In this document: positions 1 through 7,920 of the stretch, one piece after another | Numbering within the stretch: position 1 is the stretch's first letter | Layout: each line of letters starts with the position of its first letter | Assembly: GCA_020860805.1 (NCBI GenBank) | Contig: JAJBTP010000014.1 | Span: forward strand, 1 to 15,744 | Reading direction: 5' to 3' | DNA from: Tannerellaceae bacterium | GTDB taxonomy: Bacteria > Bacteroidota > Bacteroidia > Bacteroidales > Tannerellaceae | DNA length: 15,744 bases | Translations under genes and position numbers: made by a program | Notes under the pieces: model-generated | The model's input: the letters and a program-made list of their open reading frames with translations, nothing else | Database searches by the model: none | What the model was told of the DNA's origin: nothing

Positions 1-2475
1 CTTGTTATCTCTCTTTTTGTAAGCTGTCATTTGACAGCCGGAGATTTTGTGGTGAAGGAGTATAAATATAGTGGCTTTTACCCATTGAGTAAACCATTCC
101 TGGCTGATAGCCTGGATGTGAATGCTAAAAAGTTCTCAGAAAAAGAATTAATAAAGACTACTGTCCCTTTTACAGCGGTAACGCAATCCCATGAAATACT
201 TTCTGCGGATTCATCCGGTGAATTGGTTTCACCTTCCGGTACTGGGTGCGGATTACATCTTTTCTCTTTCACTTTATTAAGTGACAGGTATACGGATGGA
301 ACATTAAACGTGATTACGGATCCTGATTTAGTAGAGGTTTATATTAATAATAAGAAACAGGCTCTGAAAGATGGTAAAGTAGAGTTAACACTTCAGCCAT
401 GGGGGTACACTATTGTCTTGAAATGCCTTTCGGCCGGAACCGGAACTCAGACTATAAAATGTCATTATATACCAAAAACGGATGCTATAGTAACTGCTTC
501 TGTCAGCCGGGAACGGCTGTATACACTTAATGATGTGACGGATGGGAAAAGAATACAGTCAGCTTCTATCTCTCCGGATGGGAAATATATTATAACAACC
601 TATCTGGAAGTATTTCCGGGAGGAGATAAGAAACGGTATAGTGAGGTAACAGAACGTATCAGCCGGCAGATGATTGCACGTTATGACGGCAGTGCTGCTG
701 ATATTCGATGGATGCCTCGTTCGAACCGTTTTTATTATATCCGTCGTAATATGGAGGGGCGTGAATTGGTTTCGGTTGATCCGGCAACCCATTTGGAAGT
801 TGTTTTATCAACGAATTTACCGGAAGGTAATTTCCGTTTTTCTCCAACAGAAGATTATTTGTTGTTTACTATTCAGGAAAAAGGTCCGGAAGAGCGGAAA
901 GACCTGCAACAAATTCTGGAACCGGATGATCGCCAGCCCGGATGGCGTAACCGGAGTTTTATCCATAAATATGACCTGGCAACCGGTGTTTTGCAGCGGT
1001 TGACCTATGGATACACTTCGACCTTTATTAATGATGTGTCGGCTGACGGGCGTTACCTGTTATTTAGCTGTATGGATGGTTTCCTGACAGAGCGTCCTTT
1101 CAGGAGGCTATCTCTTTATTGTATGGATTTGCAGACGATGCAGACTGATACCTTATTTAAGAGTGCTAAGTTTATCAACAGGGCGCTTTTCTCTCCGGAT
1201 GCCCGGCAGTTGCTGATTGCCGGTTCAGGAGATGCTTTTGAAGGAATTGGTTTGGATATTAACGAAGGCCAGATATCCAATACCAGTGATGGCCAGCTGT
1301 TTTTATATGACTTGTCAGATAAAAGTGTAATTCCACTGACTCAAACTTTTAATCCATCAGTCGAACGCCAGGTGGTATGGAATAAAACAGATAACCAGAT
1401 TTATTTTCTGGCTAAAGACCAGGATTATGTACGGTTATATACGCTTAAACCCGGTAACAAACAGATTACAGCTTTGCAGGTACAGGAAGATATCGTACAG
1501 GATTTTGATATAGCGGCTGCTGCTCCGGAGATGGTTTATTTTGGCATGAGTATTTCTAATTCAAACCGTTTATACAGTTACAATACAAAGAAACATACTT
1601 TTGTTTGTATCGCAGACCTTTCAACTGAGATATTAAAGGATGTCAGATTAGGTGAAACGCATGACTGGAATTTTGTGTCGGAAGCAGGAGATACAATTTA
1701 TGGACGCTATTATTTGCCCCCTTCATTCGATCCTGCTAAAAAATATCCTTTGATTGTCAATTATTATGGTGGTACTACTCCTATAGGGCGTGGACTGGAA
1801 AGCCGTTACCCGGCTCATGTATATGCCGGATTGGGTTTTGTAGTATATATTCTTCAACCCAGTGGGGCGACTGGTTTCGGACAGGAATTTTCAGCGCGTC
1901 ATGTCAATGCCTGGGGTAAACGGACTGCTGATGAAATTATAGAAGATACAAAGAAGTTCTGTGAAACCCATTCGTTTATCAATAAAGAGAAAGTGGGATG
2001 TATGGGGGCTTCATATGGAGGTTTTATGACTATGTATCTGCAGACAAAAACGGATATATATGCCGCAGCTATGTCTCATGCCGGTATTAGTGATATTACC
2101 AGTTACTGGGGTGAAGGATATTGGGGATATTCGTATAGTGCTTTAGCCAGTGCGGATAGTTATCCCTGGAATACGAGGGATATGTATACATTGCAAAGTC
2201 TTTTGTTCAGTGCGGATAAAATAAATACTCCTATATTATTCCTGCATGGTGTAGCTGATACGAATGTACCCATAGGGGAGAGTATTCAGATGTTTACTGC
2301 TTTAAAACTATTAGGTAAACCCACTGTATTCGTCCAGGTAGAGGGAGAAGACCATCATATTTTGGATTATGATAAACGGATACGCTGGAATCATACCATT
2401 TATGCCTGGTTTGCCAAATGGCTAAAAGACCAGCCGGAATGGTGGGATGCTTTATATTCTCCAAAGAGTTTATAA
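1..2475 (+). CDS. S9 family prolyl oligopeptidase/DPP IV-like serine peptidase, 5' end outside window
   Basis: Exported serine peptidase of clan SC, family S9, expected to cleave peptides, often after proline, in the periplasm or at the cell surface. The frame is open to base 1. The residues before the TTG at 31 (LVISLFVSCHLTAGD) read as the end of a signal peptide with a possible lipobox (FVSC), so the true start lies upstream of the window and TTG 31 is unlikely to be the start. Numbering from base 31: an N-terminal beta-propeller (about residues 160-550) has repeated SPDGKY/SADGRY-type strand motifs, followed by a C-terminal alpha/beta hydrolase domain (about 560-805). The nucleophile is Ser661 in GASYGG, the acid Asp743 in GVADTNVP and the base His775 in GEDHHI, so the triad is complete. 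No frameshift is seen. It converges on the PUL genes and is probably not part of that operon. The exact S9 subfamily and specificity cannot be told from this. Confidence 0.92.
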   Translation, partial: LVISLFVSCHLTAGDFVVKEYKYSGFYPLSKPFLADSLDVNAKKFSEKELIKTTVPFTAVTQSHEILSADSSGELVSPSGTGCGLHLFSFTLLSDRYTDGTLNVITDPDLVEVYINNKKQALKDGKVELTLQPWGYTIVLKCLSAGTGTQTIKCHYIPKTDAIVTASVSRERLYTLNDVTDGKRIQSASISPDGKYIITTYLEVFPGGDKKRYSEVTERISRQMIARYDGSAADIRWMPRSNRFYYIRRNMEGRELVSVDPATHLEVVLSTNLPEGNFRFSPTEDYLLFTIQEKGPEERKDLQQILEPDDRQPGWRNRSFIHKYDLATGVLQRLTYGYTSTFINDVSADGRYLLFSCMDGFLTERPFRRLSLYCMDLQTMQTDTLFKSAKFINRALFSPDARQLLIAGSGDAFEGIGLDINEGQISNTSDGQLFLYDLSDKSVIPLTQTFNPSVERQVVWNKTDNQIYFLAKDQDYVRLYTLKPGNKQITALQVQEDIVQDFDIAAAAPEMVYFGMSISNSNRLYSYNTKKHTFVCIADLSTEILKDVRLGETHDWNFVSEAGDTIYGRYYLPPSFDPAKKYPLIVNYYGGTTPIGRGLESRYPAHVYAGLGFVVYILQPSGATGFGQEFSARHVNAWGKRTADEIIEDTKKFCETHSFINKEKVGCMGASYGGFMTMYLQTKTDIYAAAMSHAGISDITSYWGEGYWGYSYSALASADSYPWNTRDMYTLQSLLFSADKINTPILFLHGVADTNVPIGESIQMFTALKLLGKPTVFVQVEGEDHHILDYDKRIRWNHTIYAWFAKWLKDQPEWWDALYSPKSL

Positions 2476-2541
2476 ATATCCTGCAATAATAAAAATATAG
2501 AGTCCTAAACGAAAAAGTAGCATTTGTTGCTGTTTAAAATG

Positions 2542-2560
2542 TTATAATCCGGTATTATAA
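2542..2560. repeat. Perfect 7-bp inverted repeat TTATAAT-N5-ATTATAA
   Basis: TTATAAT at 2542-2548 pairs perfectly with ATTATAA at 2554-2560 across a five-base spacer CCGGT. It lies 67 bases after the peptidase stop. The stem is entirely A/T and no T-run follows, so it is a weak terminator candidate. It could be a protein-binding palindrome or chance in AT-rich DNA. Confidence 0.4.
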
Positions 2561-2592
2561 GTAGGATTGCCCGCTCGGGGAAGTGGGTTATA

Positions 2593-2684
2593 GTGTACAC
2601 CATAGGAGCTACTGGATGTACACCATAAATCCACTTGAGTGTACATTGTAGAAATGTTTAGGTGTACACTCTGACATACTTTAG
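2593..2684. repeat. Four-copy 23-bp phased array headed by RTGTACAY
   Basis: Four near-identical 8-mers begin at 2593 (GTGTACAC), 2616 (ATGTACAC), 2639 (GTGTACAT) and 2662 (GTGTACAC), each exactly 23 bp from the last. GTGTACAC is itself a palindrome. Units 1 and 2 share a longer head, TGTACACCATA. Units 3 and 4 end alike in TTTAG. The rest of each unit diverges, so this is a phased motif array and not a recent tandem duplication. The 23-mers just before and after carry no TGTACA. The pattern could be an operator or iteron-like array for a DNA-binding protein. Its function is unknown. Confidence 0.7.
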
Positions 2685-2788
2685 CAAGCAGAAAAATTTA
2701 TCCGGAAGCAAGGCTACCCCTACTTTATCCATTGCATAAACCTACTTTCGTATAGTAGTTATCAGACTAAAAAACACAAGCTGAATGC

Positions 2789-2890
2789 GTGTAGGTTGAA
2801 GAAAAGCGTGTATGTTCTATTTTTAATCATACACGCTTTAATGTTTTGTTTGTTAAATACTTAAGTCTAAGTGTGTAGGTTGTGTATGTT
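2789..2890. repeat. Paired direct repeats GTGTAGGTTG and GTGTATGTT flanking a hairpin
   Basis: GTGTAGGTTG occurs at 2789-2798 and 2873-2882. GTGTATGTT occurs at 2808-2816, inside the left hairpin arm, and again at 2882-2890. In the second place the two words are fused, while in the first they are nine bases apart. The arrangement resembles a small insertion or duplication around the hairpin, but no transposase or recognisable terminal inverted repeat is present. The origin is unresolved. Confidence 0.45.
2803..2839. terminator. Perfect 12-bp hairpin, probable transcription terminator between convergent genes
   Basis: AAAGCGTGTATG (2803-2814) and CATACACGCTTT (2828-2839) are exact reverse complements with a 13-base AT-rich loop. 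On the plus strand it is followed by a T-rich stretch (2843-2854), so it fits best as a terminator for plus-strand transcription. It also lies about 60 bases beyond the stop of the last PUL gene and may end minus-strand transcripts too, although the minus-strand downstream sequence is not T-rich. Confidence 0.6.
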
Positions 2891-2900
2891 TTTATTGATT

Positions 2901-3925
2901 TTATTCAGTGTATACTTGTACTAATCCTAAGCGGAAGGTTTGAGTATTGTTCCAGGTTAGGGTTAGTTGGATGTATCGGGCTTCTATGGGTTTGTAGGGA
3001 ACGATGTATTGATAACCTGATTGGGTTGTCATTTCATCTAAGGTGGTAGTTCCCCATTCGTCATAGTGTTGTCCGTCTGTGCTGGTGGCTACTTTTACTT
3101 CGGCAAAGCGGTTGGAGGCATTGCTGGATGCACTTCTGCCGTATAACCGTATTGCGCTGAGGTTGATAGATTCCTGCATGTTTATTGTCAGGGTAACCGG
3201 TTGCTCATCAAATCCCCAATAGGAGTTTGTGCTGGTAGAACCATTAAAAATCTGTTCCCAGGAACCGCCGGAGGTATTTTTATCTGCGGTAGCTATCCAG
3301 TTTGTATAATCTGTAATGCGTTCTCCGATGCTATTGATAGCGGCATTCTTTTTAATAAGTCCGTCCTGTTCCTTTACAGTAACAGTCATATATACTTTAT
3401 TGTATTCCGTATTGATGGCTGCATGGCTTCCGGAAATAGCGGTGATTTCTGCTATTGCCAGGTATTCTCCTGTTGCCAGTCCGGAAAGTTTGCTGTCCTC
3501 AATGGAAAGGATAACCGTATCTTCTGACTCTAATTTACCTGCCGGAATAGTAATGTTTTCTTTCAGGTTTACTATTCCCTGGGGAAAGGTGGTATAGGCG
3601 GTTTCGTATTTTTCATTAAACTCTTTCACATACGAATCGTTTAATGCCAGTGTAACTGCCAGGTCGTGTTCCGGAGGTAGGGTGCTACTGATATGGAAGG
3701 TTGCTTTACCTCTCCGAAAACTCCGAAAGGGGTTTGCATACTTTCAAATTCATACGTATTGGCCGGTCGGTTTACCGGACTCCAGTCCTGTGTATTAATA
3801 AAGACTTTGGCGGTGCTGTCACCTGTTACGTCATATACTTCGTCATTACTACAGGACTGGAATATGCCTGTTATTATTAAAATAACCGGGCAGAGAAAAT
3901 ATTTTAGTTTAAATAGTTTATCCAT
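2901..3925 (-). pseudogene. DUF1735 + F5/8 type C (discoidin) surface lipoprotein, frameshifted
   Basis: Last gene of the PUL and a likely surface glycan- or glycoprotein-binding lipoprotein. Translation from ATG 3925 gives a signal peptide with lipobox FQSC followed by the acidic SNDEV, fitting Bacteroidetes surface export. A longer start at 3961 would overlap the upstream gene and spoil the signal peptide. A DUF1735 (BT_3987-type) domain follows. After a linker near KEQDGLIKKN comes a C-terminal discoidin-like domain (NWIATADK, GQHYDEWG, ARYIQLTLTW). The reading frame breaks near 3700-3706: the first frame ends at a stop near 3641, while the continuing protein (STLPPEHDLAVTLALND) is in another frame. 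Adding one base there gives a sensible join, GEVKATFHISSTLPPE. Restored length is about 341 residues. I infer one lost base; a sequencing error is possible. Confidence 0.8.
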
Positions 3926-3948
3926 TGTCGTATTTGTTTTTGTACCTG

Positions 3949-5166
3949 TTATTGTGCACATTTATTAATATCGTCCAGAATCCAGCTGACATAGTTGCTT
4001 TTATCGAAAGGTGTCATTTCGCCGTTTCCGGTATCCCTGTAGGTTTTTGACCAGTCTATATCATACCCGTGTTCGGTTTTGTCATAGAAAATATGTCCTT
4101 CGCCTTCATCAAATTTCCAGTATGCTACTAATCCTTCTGCCTGTGGGTCAACGCCACAAAGTCCCAGGCGTAATTCACTGGCAGAAAGGGCACGGTTCCA
4201 TACCCGTGCTTCTGCAATACGTCCGTTGAAATATTGTTTGGAGGGGTAGCTTTCCCATGACATGCCTAATTCCAGGCGTTGGAAGGTACATTCGGCTGAA
4301 CCACTCATTTCGCTGTCTTTTACTCCGTCTACATACATAATAAATTTACTGCCGTCGTAGGTCAGGGAGATGGTATACCATTTTTCCGTACTGAAACGGG
4401 TATTGGAAATTAGTCCGCCTCCCGGATTAATCCATTGGAGGGAGTTGATATCCTGTCCGTTTTCACCGAAACGGAGCATATTGGAGTTGGATTCATCTTT
4501 AGCGGTGAAGCTACACAGGCGGCTGATTTGCTCAGGGGTTGTATGCCAGGCATTGATATAGCATTTGATTTCGTAAGTATAGTTGGTTAAATTGACAGCC
4601 AGTTCATCCGGTGCAATGTAATTACTATACAGGTTGGGGTTATTCATATCTAATGACCAGAATTGCATAATCCGTGAAATACGCAGGTAAATAGTGCGGG
4701 AAGATTCCAGTACATCCATATCTCCTCCTTCTACTTCCCGGATAGTAACCGGTATAACATATACTCGTCCATCTATCAGGTGGTCGGTGGATATGACTTT
4801 GACTGTAATTCCTGTAGAACCTGCTGAGCCTGCTTTTATTATTCCTTCATTTCCTTCTATTTGTATGGTGTTGTCGGGAACCGGGTAGTAGCTGGTTTTA
4901 TTAACTGTATTATACGCCTCAACCAGGGAGGGGTCATGGGCAAATTTTATAATTACATCTTCTGTTGCTTTGGTGGTAGCTGAAGCGGTAACTGCATAGG
5001 AGGAAGGGGTATCTTCCACCACAAATTTCACAATCGGGTCAACTTCTGTTCCGGTTACCAGAATGGCACTTCTGTTGTAATCGAATTTATCCCCTTCTGA
5101 GCAGGCTGTAATCATGCAAAGGATACATCCTGTCAATAGTAAACTGAAAAATATAGTTGTTTTCAT
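3949..5166 (-). CDS. DUF1735 + LamG/concanavalin A-like domain lipoprotein
   Basis: Intact 405-residue predicted lipoprotein, probably a surface glycan-binding protein of the PUL. The signal peptide (residues 1-21) ends in ITACSEGDKFD, a lipobox followed by acidic residues. Residues about 35-155 form a DUF1735 (BT_3987 N-terminal) immunoglobulin-like domain, with the typical pattern VKFVVED, then FAHDPSLVEAYN, then a YVIPVTI strand. Residues about 165-370 form a LamG-type jelly roll, with motifs WYTISLTYDGSKFIMYVDG, FNGRIAEARVWNRALSASE and GLVAYWKFDEGEG that are typical of the laminin G_3 family. It lies 28 bases after the GH18 gene and 23 bases before the discoidin gene, so co-transcription is likely. 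It is the only PUL structural gene here without a lesion. The ligand cannot be told; by analogy with BT_3983-BT_3987 loci it could be N-glycan or glycoprotein. Confidence 0.88.
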   Translation of the reverse strand: MKTTIFFSLLLTGCILCMITACSEGDKFDYNRSAILVTGTEVDPIVKFVVEDTPSSYAVTASATTKATEDVIIKFAHDPSLVEAYNTVNKTSYYPVPDNTIQIEGNEGIIKAGSAGSTGITVKVISTDHLIDGRVYVIPVTIREVEGGDMDVLESSRTIYLRISRIMQFWSLDMNNPNLYSNYIAPDELAVNLTNYTYEIKCYINAWHTTPEQISRLCSFTAKDESNSNMLRFGENGQDINSLQWINPGGGLISNTRFSTEKWYTISLTYDGSKFIMYVDGVKDSEMSGSAECTFQRLELGMSWESYPSKQYFNGRIAEARVWNRALSASELRLGLCGVDPQAEGLVAYWKFDEGEGHIFYDKTEHGYDIDWSKTYRDTGNGEMTPFDKSNYVSWILDDINKCAQ

Positions 5167-5194
5167 ATCTATTCTTTCTTTTTCGTTTTTTATT

Positions 5195-6245
5195 TTACCG
5201 GATGGCTGGGTTGGCTATCTGGATGGTACGGCGTATGTTGTAATAAGGAATACCTGTTTTAGAATAATAATCACGGTCGAAATAAAAGGCACCGTATCCG
5301 GCTTTCTTTCCTTGCGTAGGATTCCACCGTGCCATTCCTTCCAGTGAATACATTTGTGTTCCGTCAGTAGTAAGTTGATTACCGTCTACTTCTGTAAAGG
5401 GTGACCCTCCGTTTTCATACCAGCTACCGAAATTTTCTGTTACGATAAATTTGGTGGTAGGTGCCCAGCTGATATTATCGTAGTAGGTTTGTAAGGTAGC
5501 TGCTGAATGAGCTGTGAATCCTTGTGTATAAGCTTGCCGGATAAAATAGTTGACATAGGGTTCGGTTTCCGGCAGTGGGTATTTGTTGTAAAAGTCTACA
5601 CACAATAATTTGTCCGGGTATTTTCCTTTCGGTCCGAAATATTGTCCGATGTATTCCACCATTTTTGTGAAGTTTTCATCCTGAAGCCAGTCACCTTCCG
5701 GTTCGTAGTCCAAATCAATACCATCCAGTTCTGCGTCTAATACCTGGTCAATCAGGTATTGTGCATAGACGGCAATACCTTCATCGTGCTGGTTTTCCCG
5801 TAAATCGTATTCCGTACCATCTTTTAGTGTAATGACATGGTTCATGCGTACGATAGTAGGAGCAATAAAGCGGGTTCCTTTCACTTTCTGGACAAACCGC
5901 ATGTCTTCATAAGCTACCGGTGCATAATCCGGGCTGTTGGGGTCGTTGCTGGGGATTCCCATCCAGAGGGAACAGATATCCAGACTATCTGGCAAGCCGA
6001 TAATACGTTCACCCCAGGATGCCGGGTCTTTGTATCCGTCTACTCCTTCGAGTGGTGCATAGGCTGCATACCAGCCAAAACAGAGGGTATGGTCTGATTT
6101 TTTATAGGCACGCAGGTTTTCATAATATTGTTCGTCGTATGTTTTTTGGTTTTAATATCTCTAATGCTTCGGCATCTGTATCACATCCATTTATAAGGAA
6201 TGTCATGCAGGCAAGAAAGAGTAAACCTGTTATTTTAATTTTCAT
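5195..6245 (-). pseudogene. GH18 endo-beta-N-acetylglucosaminidase-type lipoprotein, frameshifted
   Basis: Glycoside hydrolase family 18 enzyme, predicted to cleave the GlcNAc-GlcNAc core of N-glycans by substrate-assisted catalysis. Translation from ATG 6245 gives a lipoprotein signal ending INGCDTDAE. The catalytic signature DGIDLDYEP matches DxxDxDxE and is encoded at 5702-5725, with the acid Glu codon at 5702-5704. FGWYAAYAPLEG is the expected early barrel strand. The frame breaks at a six-base A run (plus-strand T6 at 6142-6147): frame one stops soon after at ILKPKNIRRTIL, while KTYDEQYYENLRAYKK continues in the other frame. Removing one A joins them and gives about 349 residues, near the size of compact GH18 endoglycosidases. 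Neighbouring SusCD and DUF1735 genes support an N-glycan role. Chitinase-like specificity is the alternative. As written, no full enzyme would be made from the annotated start. Confidence 0.85.
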
Positions 6246-6273
6246 TGTAGTACAATTTAGAAGTTAAAGCTAT

Positions 6274-7907
6274 TTATTTCTTATCCCACCAGAGACGTGT
6301 TTCACCATTGTCCTGTCCGTTGAGTTTGGCAATACCTGTCTGTACTCCCCGGATATTGTTATTATATTCGGATTGTGGATAGGGTATGCGGCCGTATCTG
6401 GGTGTTGGTGTCAATCGTTCCGTTACTGAAGTTGCTGACAACCGGTAGAAGTTTCGGATAGCCTGTACGGCGGAATTCAGCCCAGCCTTCCGGTCCGTCC
6501 GGATATATAGCTATCCATTTTTGAGTAATGATGCGTTCCAGTTTTGTTTCGGTTGACGCATTATTGTCCCATGCGATAGTAATAGTACTGGGTGCTGACA
6601 CGGTTCCGTAGTCTGAATTTTCTACATTATCAATAAATCGTATGGGGGTCTTTGTATTATTGGTAATATAATTATCTGCGCCGGAAACTCCGTTTTCTTC
6701 AAATGAAACGGTAATACCCCGTTCGTACATTTCCTGTGCCATCGTTGGGGCTAACCAGCCTCTTAAAGCGGCTTCCGCACGTAGGAAATAGGATTCGGCG
6801 GCAGTCATCCAGACAATTTCCGTATTGCTTTCATCCATATTCAGGTTGGAGATGTTTTCTCCTACATATTTAGACCATACGGTTGATTCTATTCCTATAC
6901 GTACTCCGTGATATTTACCATCTGAAATAGCGGGTGTGAAATAGACGGCTAACCTGGGGTCTTCGTATCCGTTCATATAGGTATCCATAGAGGCACTCAT
7001 CCGGGCTTCTCCTTCATTGAAGTTATAGGGCAATTTCATGTAAAGGATGATGATATACCAGGTTGGAGGAGTGTTTGAGGCTTGCCCGTTCATTTTTATC
7101 TGAGATAAAGCCTATCGGGTTATCCAATGATTTACGGGCTTCTTCCTGTGCTAATTGTTCATCTGCATAGACTATTCTTAATGCCAGGCGCAGGCGTAGT
7201 GTGTTGGCAAACTTCACCCATTTGTTTACATTTCCGCTGTACACTAAATCGTATTTTTCCAACAGGGTTGCGGTTGGGTTGGCCTGTACAAAGGCTGTCA
7301 GTATGCCTATTGCTTCATCCAGTTCTGTAAAGAATTGTTTGTAAACATCTTCCAGGCTATCATAATCGTTTTGTAAGGAACCACTTCCGTAATCGCAGTA
7401 GGGGATAGGCCCGTAGGCATCTGCTACCCGGTGCATGGCTTCTACTTTTACTACTGTGGCAAGAGCTGCTACTTCATGAATGCCTTGTTCGGTTGTTACC
7501 TCAACAATGGATTGCCAGGCCGGCATGACACTGGCGAATCCGGAGGTGAACGTTTTTTCAATCCAGTTGGTTACGAATGAATAGGTGCCGTTATGTACGC
7601 CTCCGTACCATGTTCCGGTGGGGGCAATGTAGCCTGAATATATATCGCTGGTGAGTCCCTGTGATATCTGGTAACTACCATCGTCATTTGTACCGTCTTT
7701 GAATAATACGACATTTCGTTGTAATTGGGAGAAGAAAGCTCCTGTTTTCAGGTTGTCATAGGTCATTGTTTCTTCTGTGGCTTCGTGTGGATTGGTATTG
7801 TAGCTGTTAAAGCCATCGGTACATCCCATATGTAATGCCATGCATAAGCTACCGGCTATCAGGAGCTTATTTGCGGAGAATATTGTATTTCTGTTCATAC
7901 GTGTCAT
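6274..7907 (-). pseudogene. susD-like: SusD/RagB-family outer-membrane glycan-binding lipoprotein, two frameshifts
   Basis: SusD-type lipoprotein that forms the lid of the SusC importer. Start ATG 7907 (MTRMNRNT) or 7898 (MNRNT); the signal peptide ends HMGCTDGFNSYNTNP, typical of SusD. Helical TPR-like features such as ALATVVKVEAMHRVADAYGPIPY and NKWVKFANTLRLRLALRI are well conserved. Two lesions break the gene. Near 7028-7030 an apparent extra C (minus-strand CCC) ends frame one after HHPLHEIAL, while YNFNEGEARMSASMDTYMNG continues in another frame. Near 6390-6393 an apparent extra C in GGCC diverts the C terminus. Removing it gives the usual SusD ending QIRRIPYPQSEYNNN and a stop at 6274-6276. 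The restored protein is about 543 residues, normal for the family. It lies 13 bases after susC and 28 before GH18. Lesions are seen directly; whether they are real mutations or sequence errors is not. Confidence 0.88.
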
Positions 7908-7920
7908 TCATTTAAAGTTC

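Larger units (their letters stand above)
2476..2900. other. Convergent intergenic region, no gene
   Basis: This 425-bp stretch separates the 3' ends of the peptidase and the discoidin lipoprotein gene. I see no credible coding sequence and no tRNA. It is not featureless: a TTATAAT inverted repeat, a four-copy 23-bp phased array and a perfect hairpin inside short direct repeats are listed separately. About 110 bases between the array and the hairpin (2685-2790) show only weak short complementarities, such as AACCTAC at 2739-2745 against GTAGGTT at 2791-2797. Confidence 0.8.

Noticed and set aside
31..33. TTG as start of the peptidase
   Set aside because: The frame is open upstream to base 1 and encodes the end of a signal peptide, so the start is outside the window.
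2593..2684. CRISPR array
   Set aside because: Units are only 23 bp with an 8-bp conserved head; there is no full-length repeat, no spacer of usual size and no cas gene.
3201..3527. Plus-strand open frame opposite the discoidin gene
   Set aside because: It is low in recognisable features, opposite a conserved domain, and has no plausible ribosome binding context.
6142..6147. Programmed -1 ribosomal frameshift at A_AAA_AAC in the GH18 gene
   Set aside because: The heptamer is in the correct register for -1 slippage, but the downstream catalytic frame needs +1 (or -2), so a classical -1 shift would not give the enzyme.
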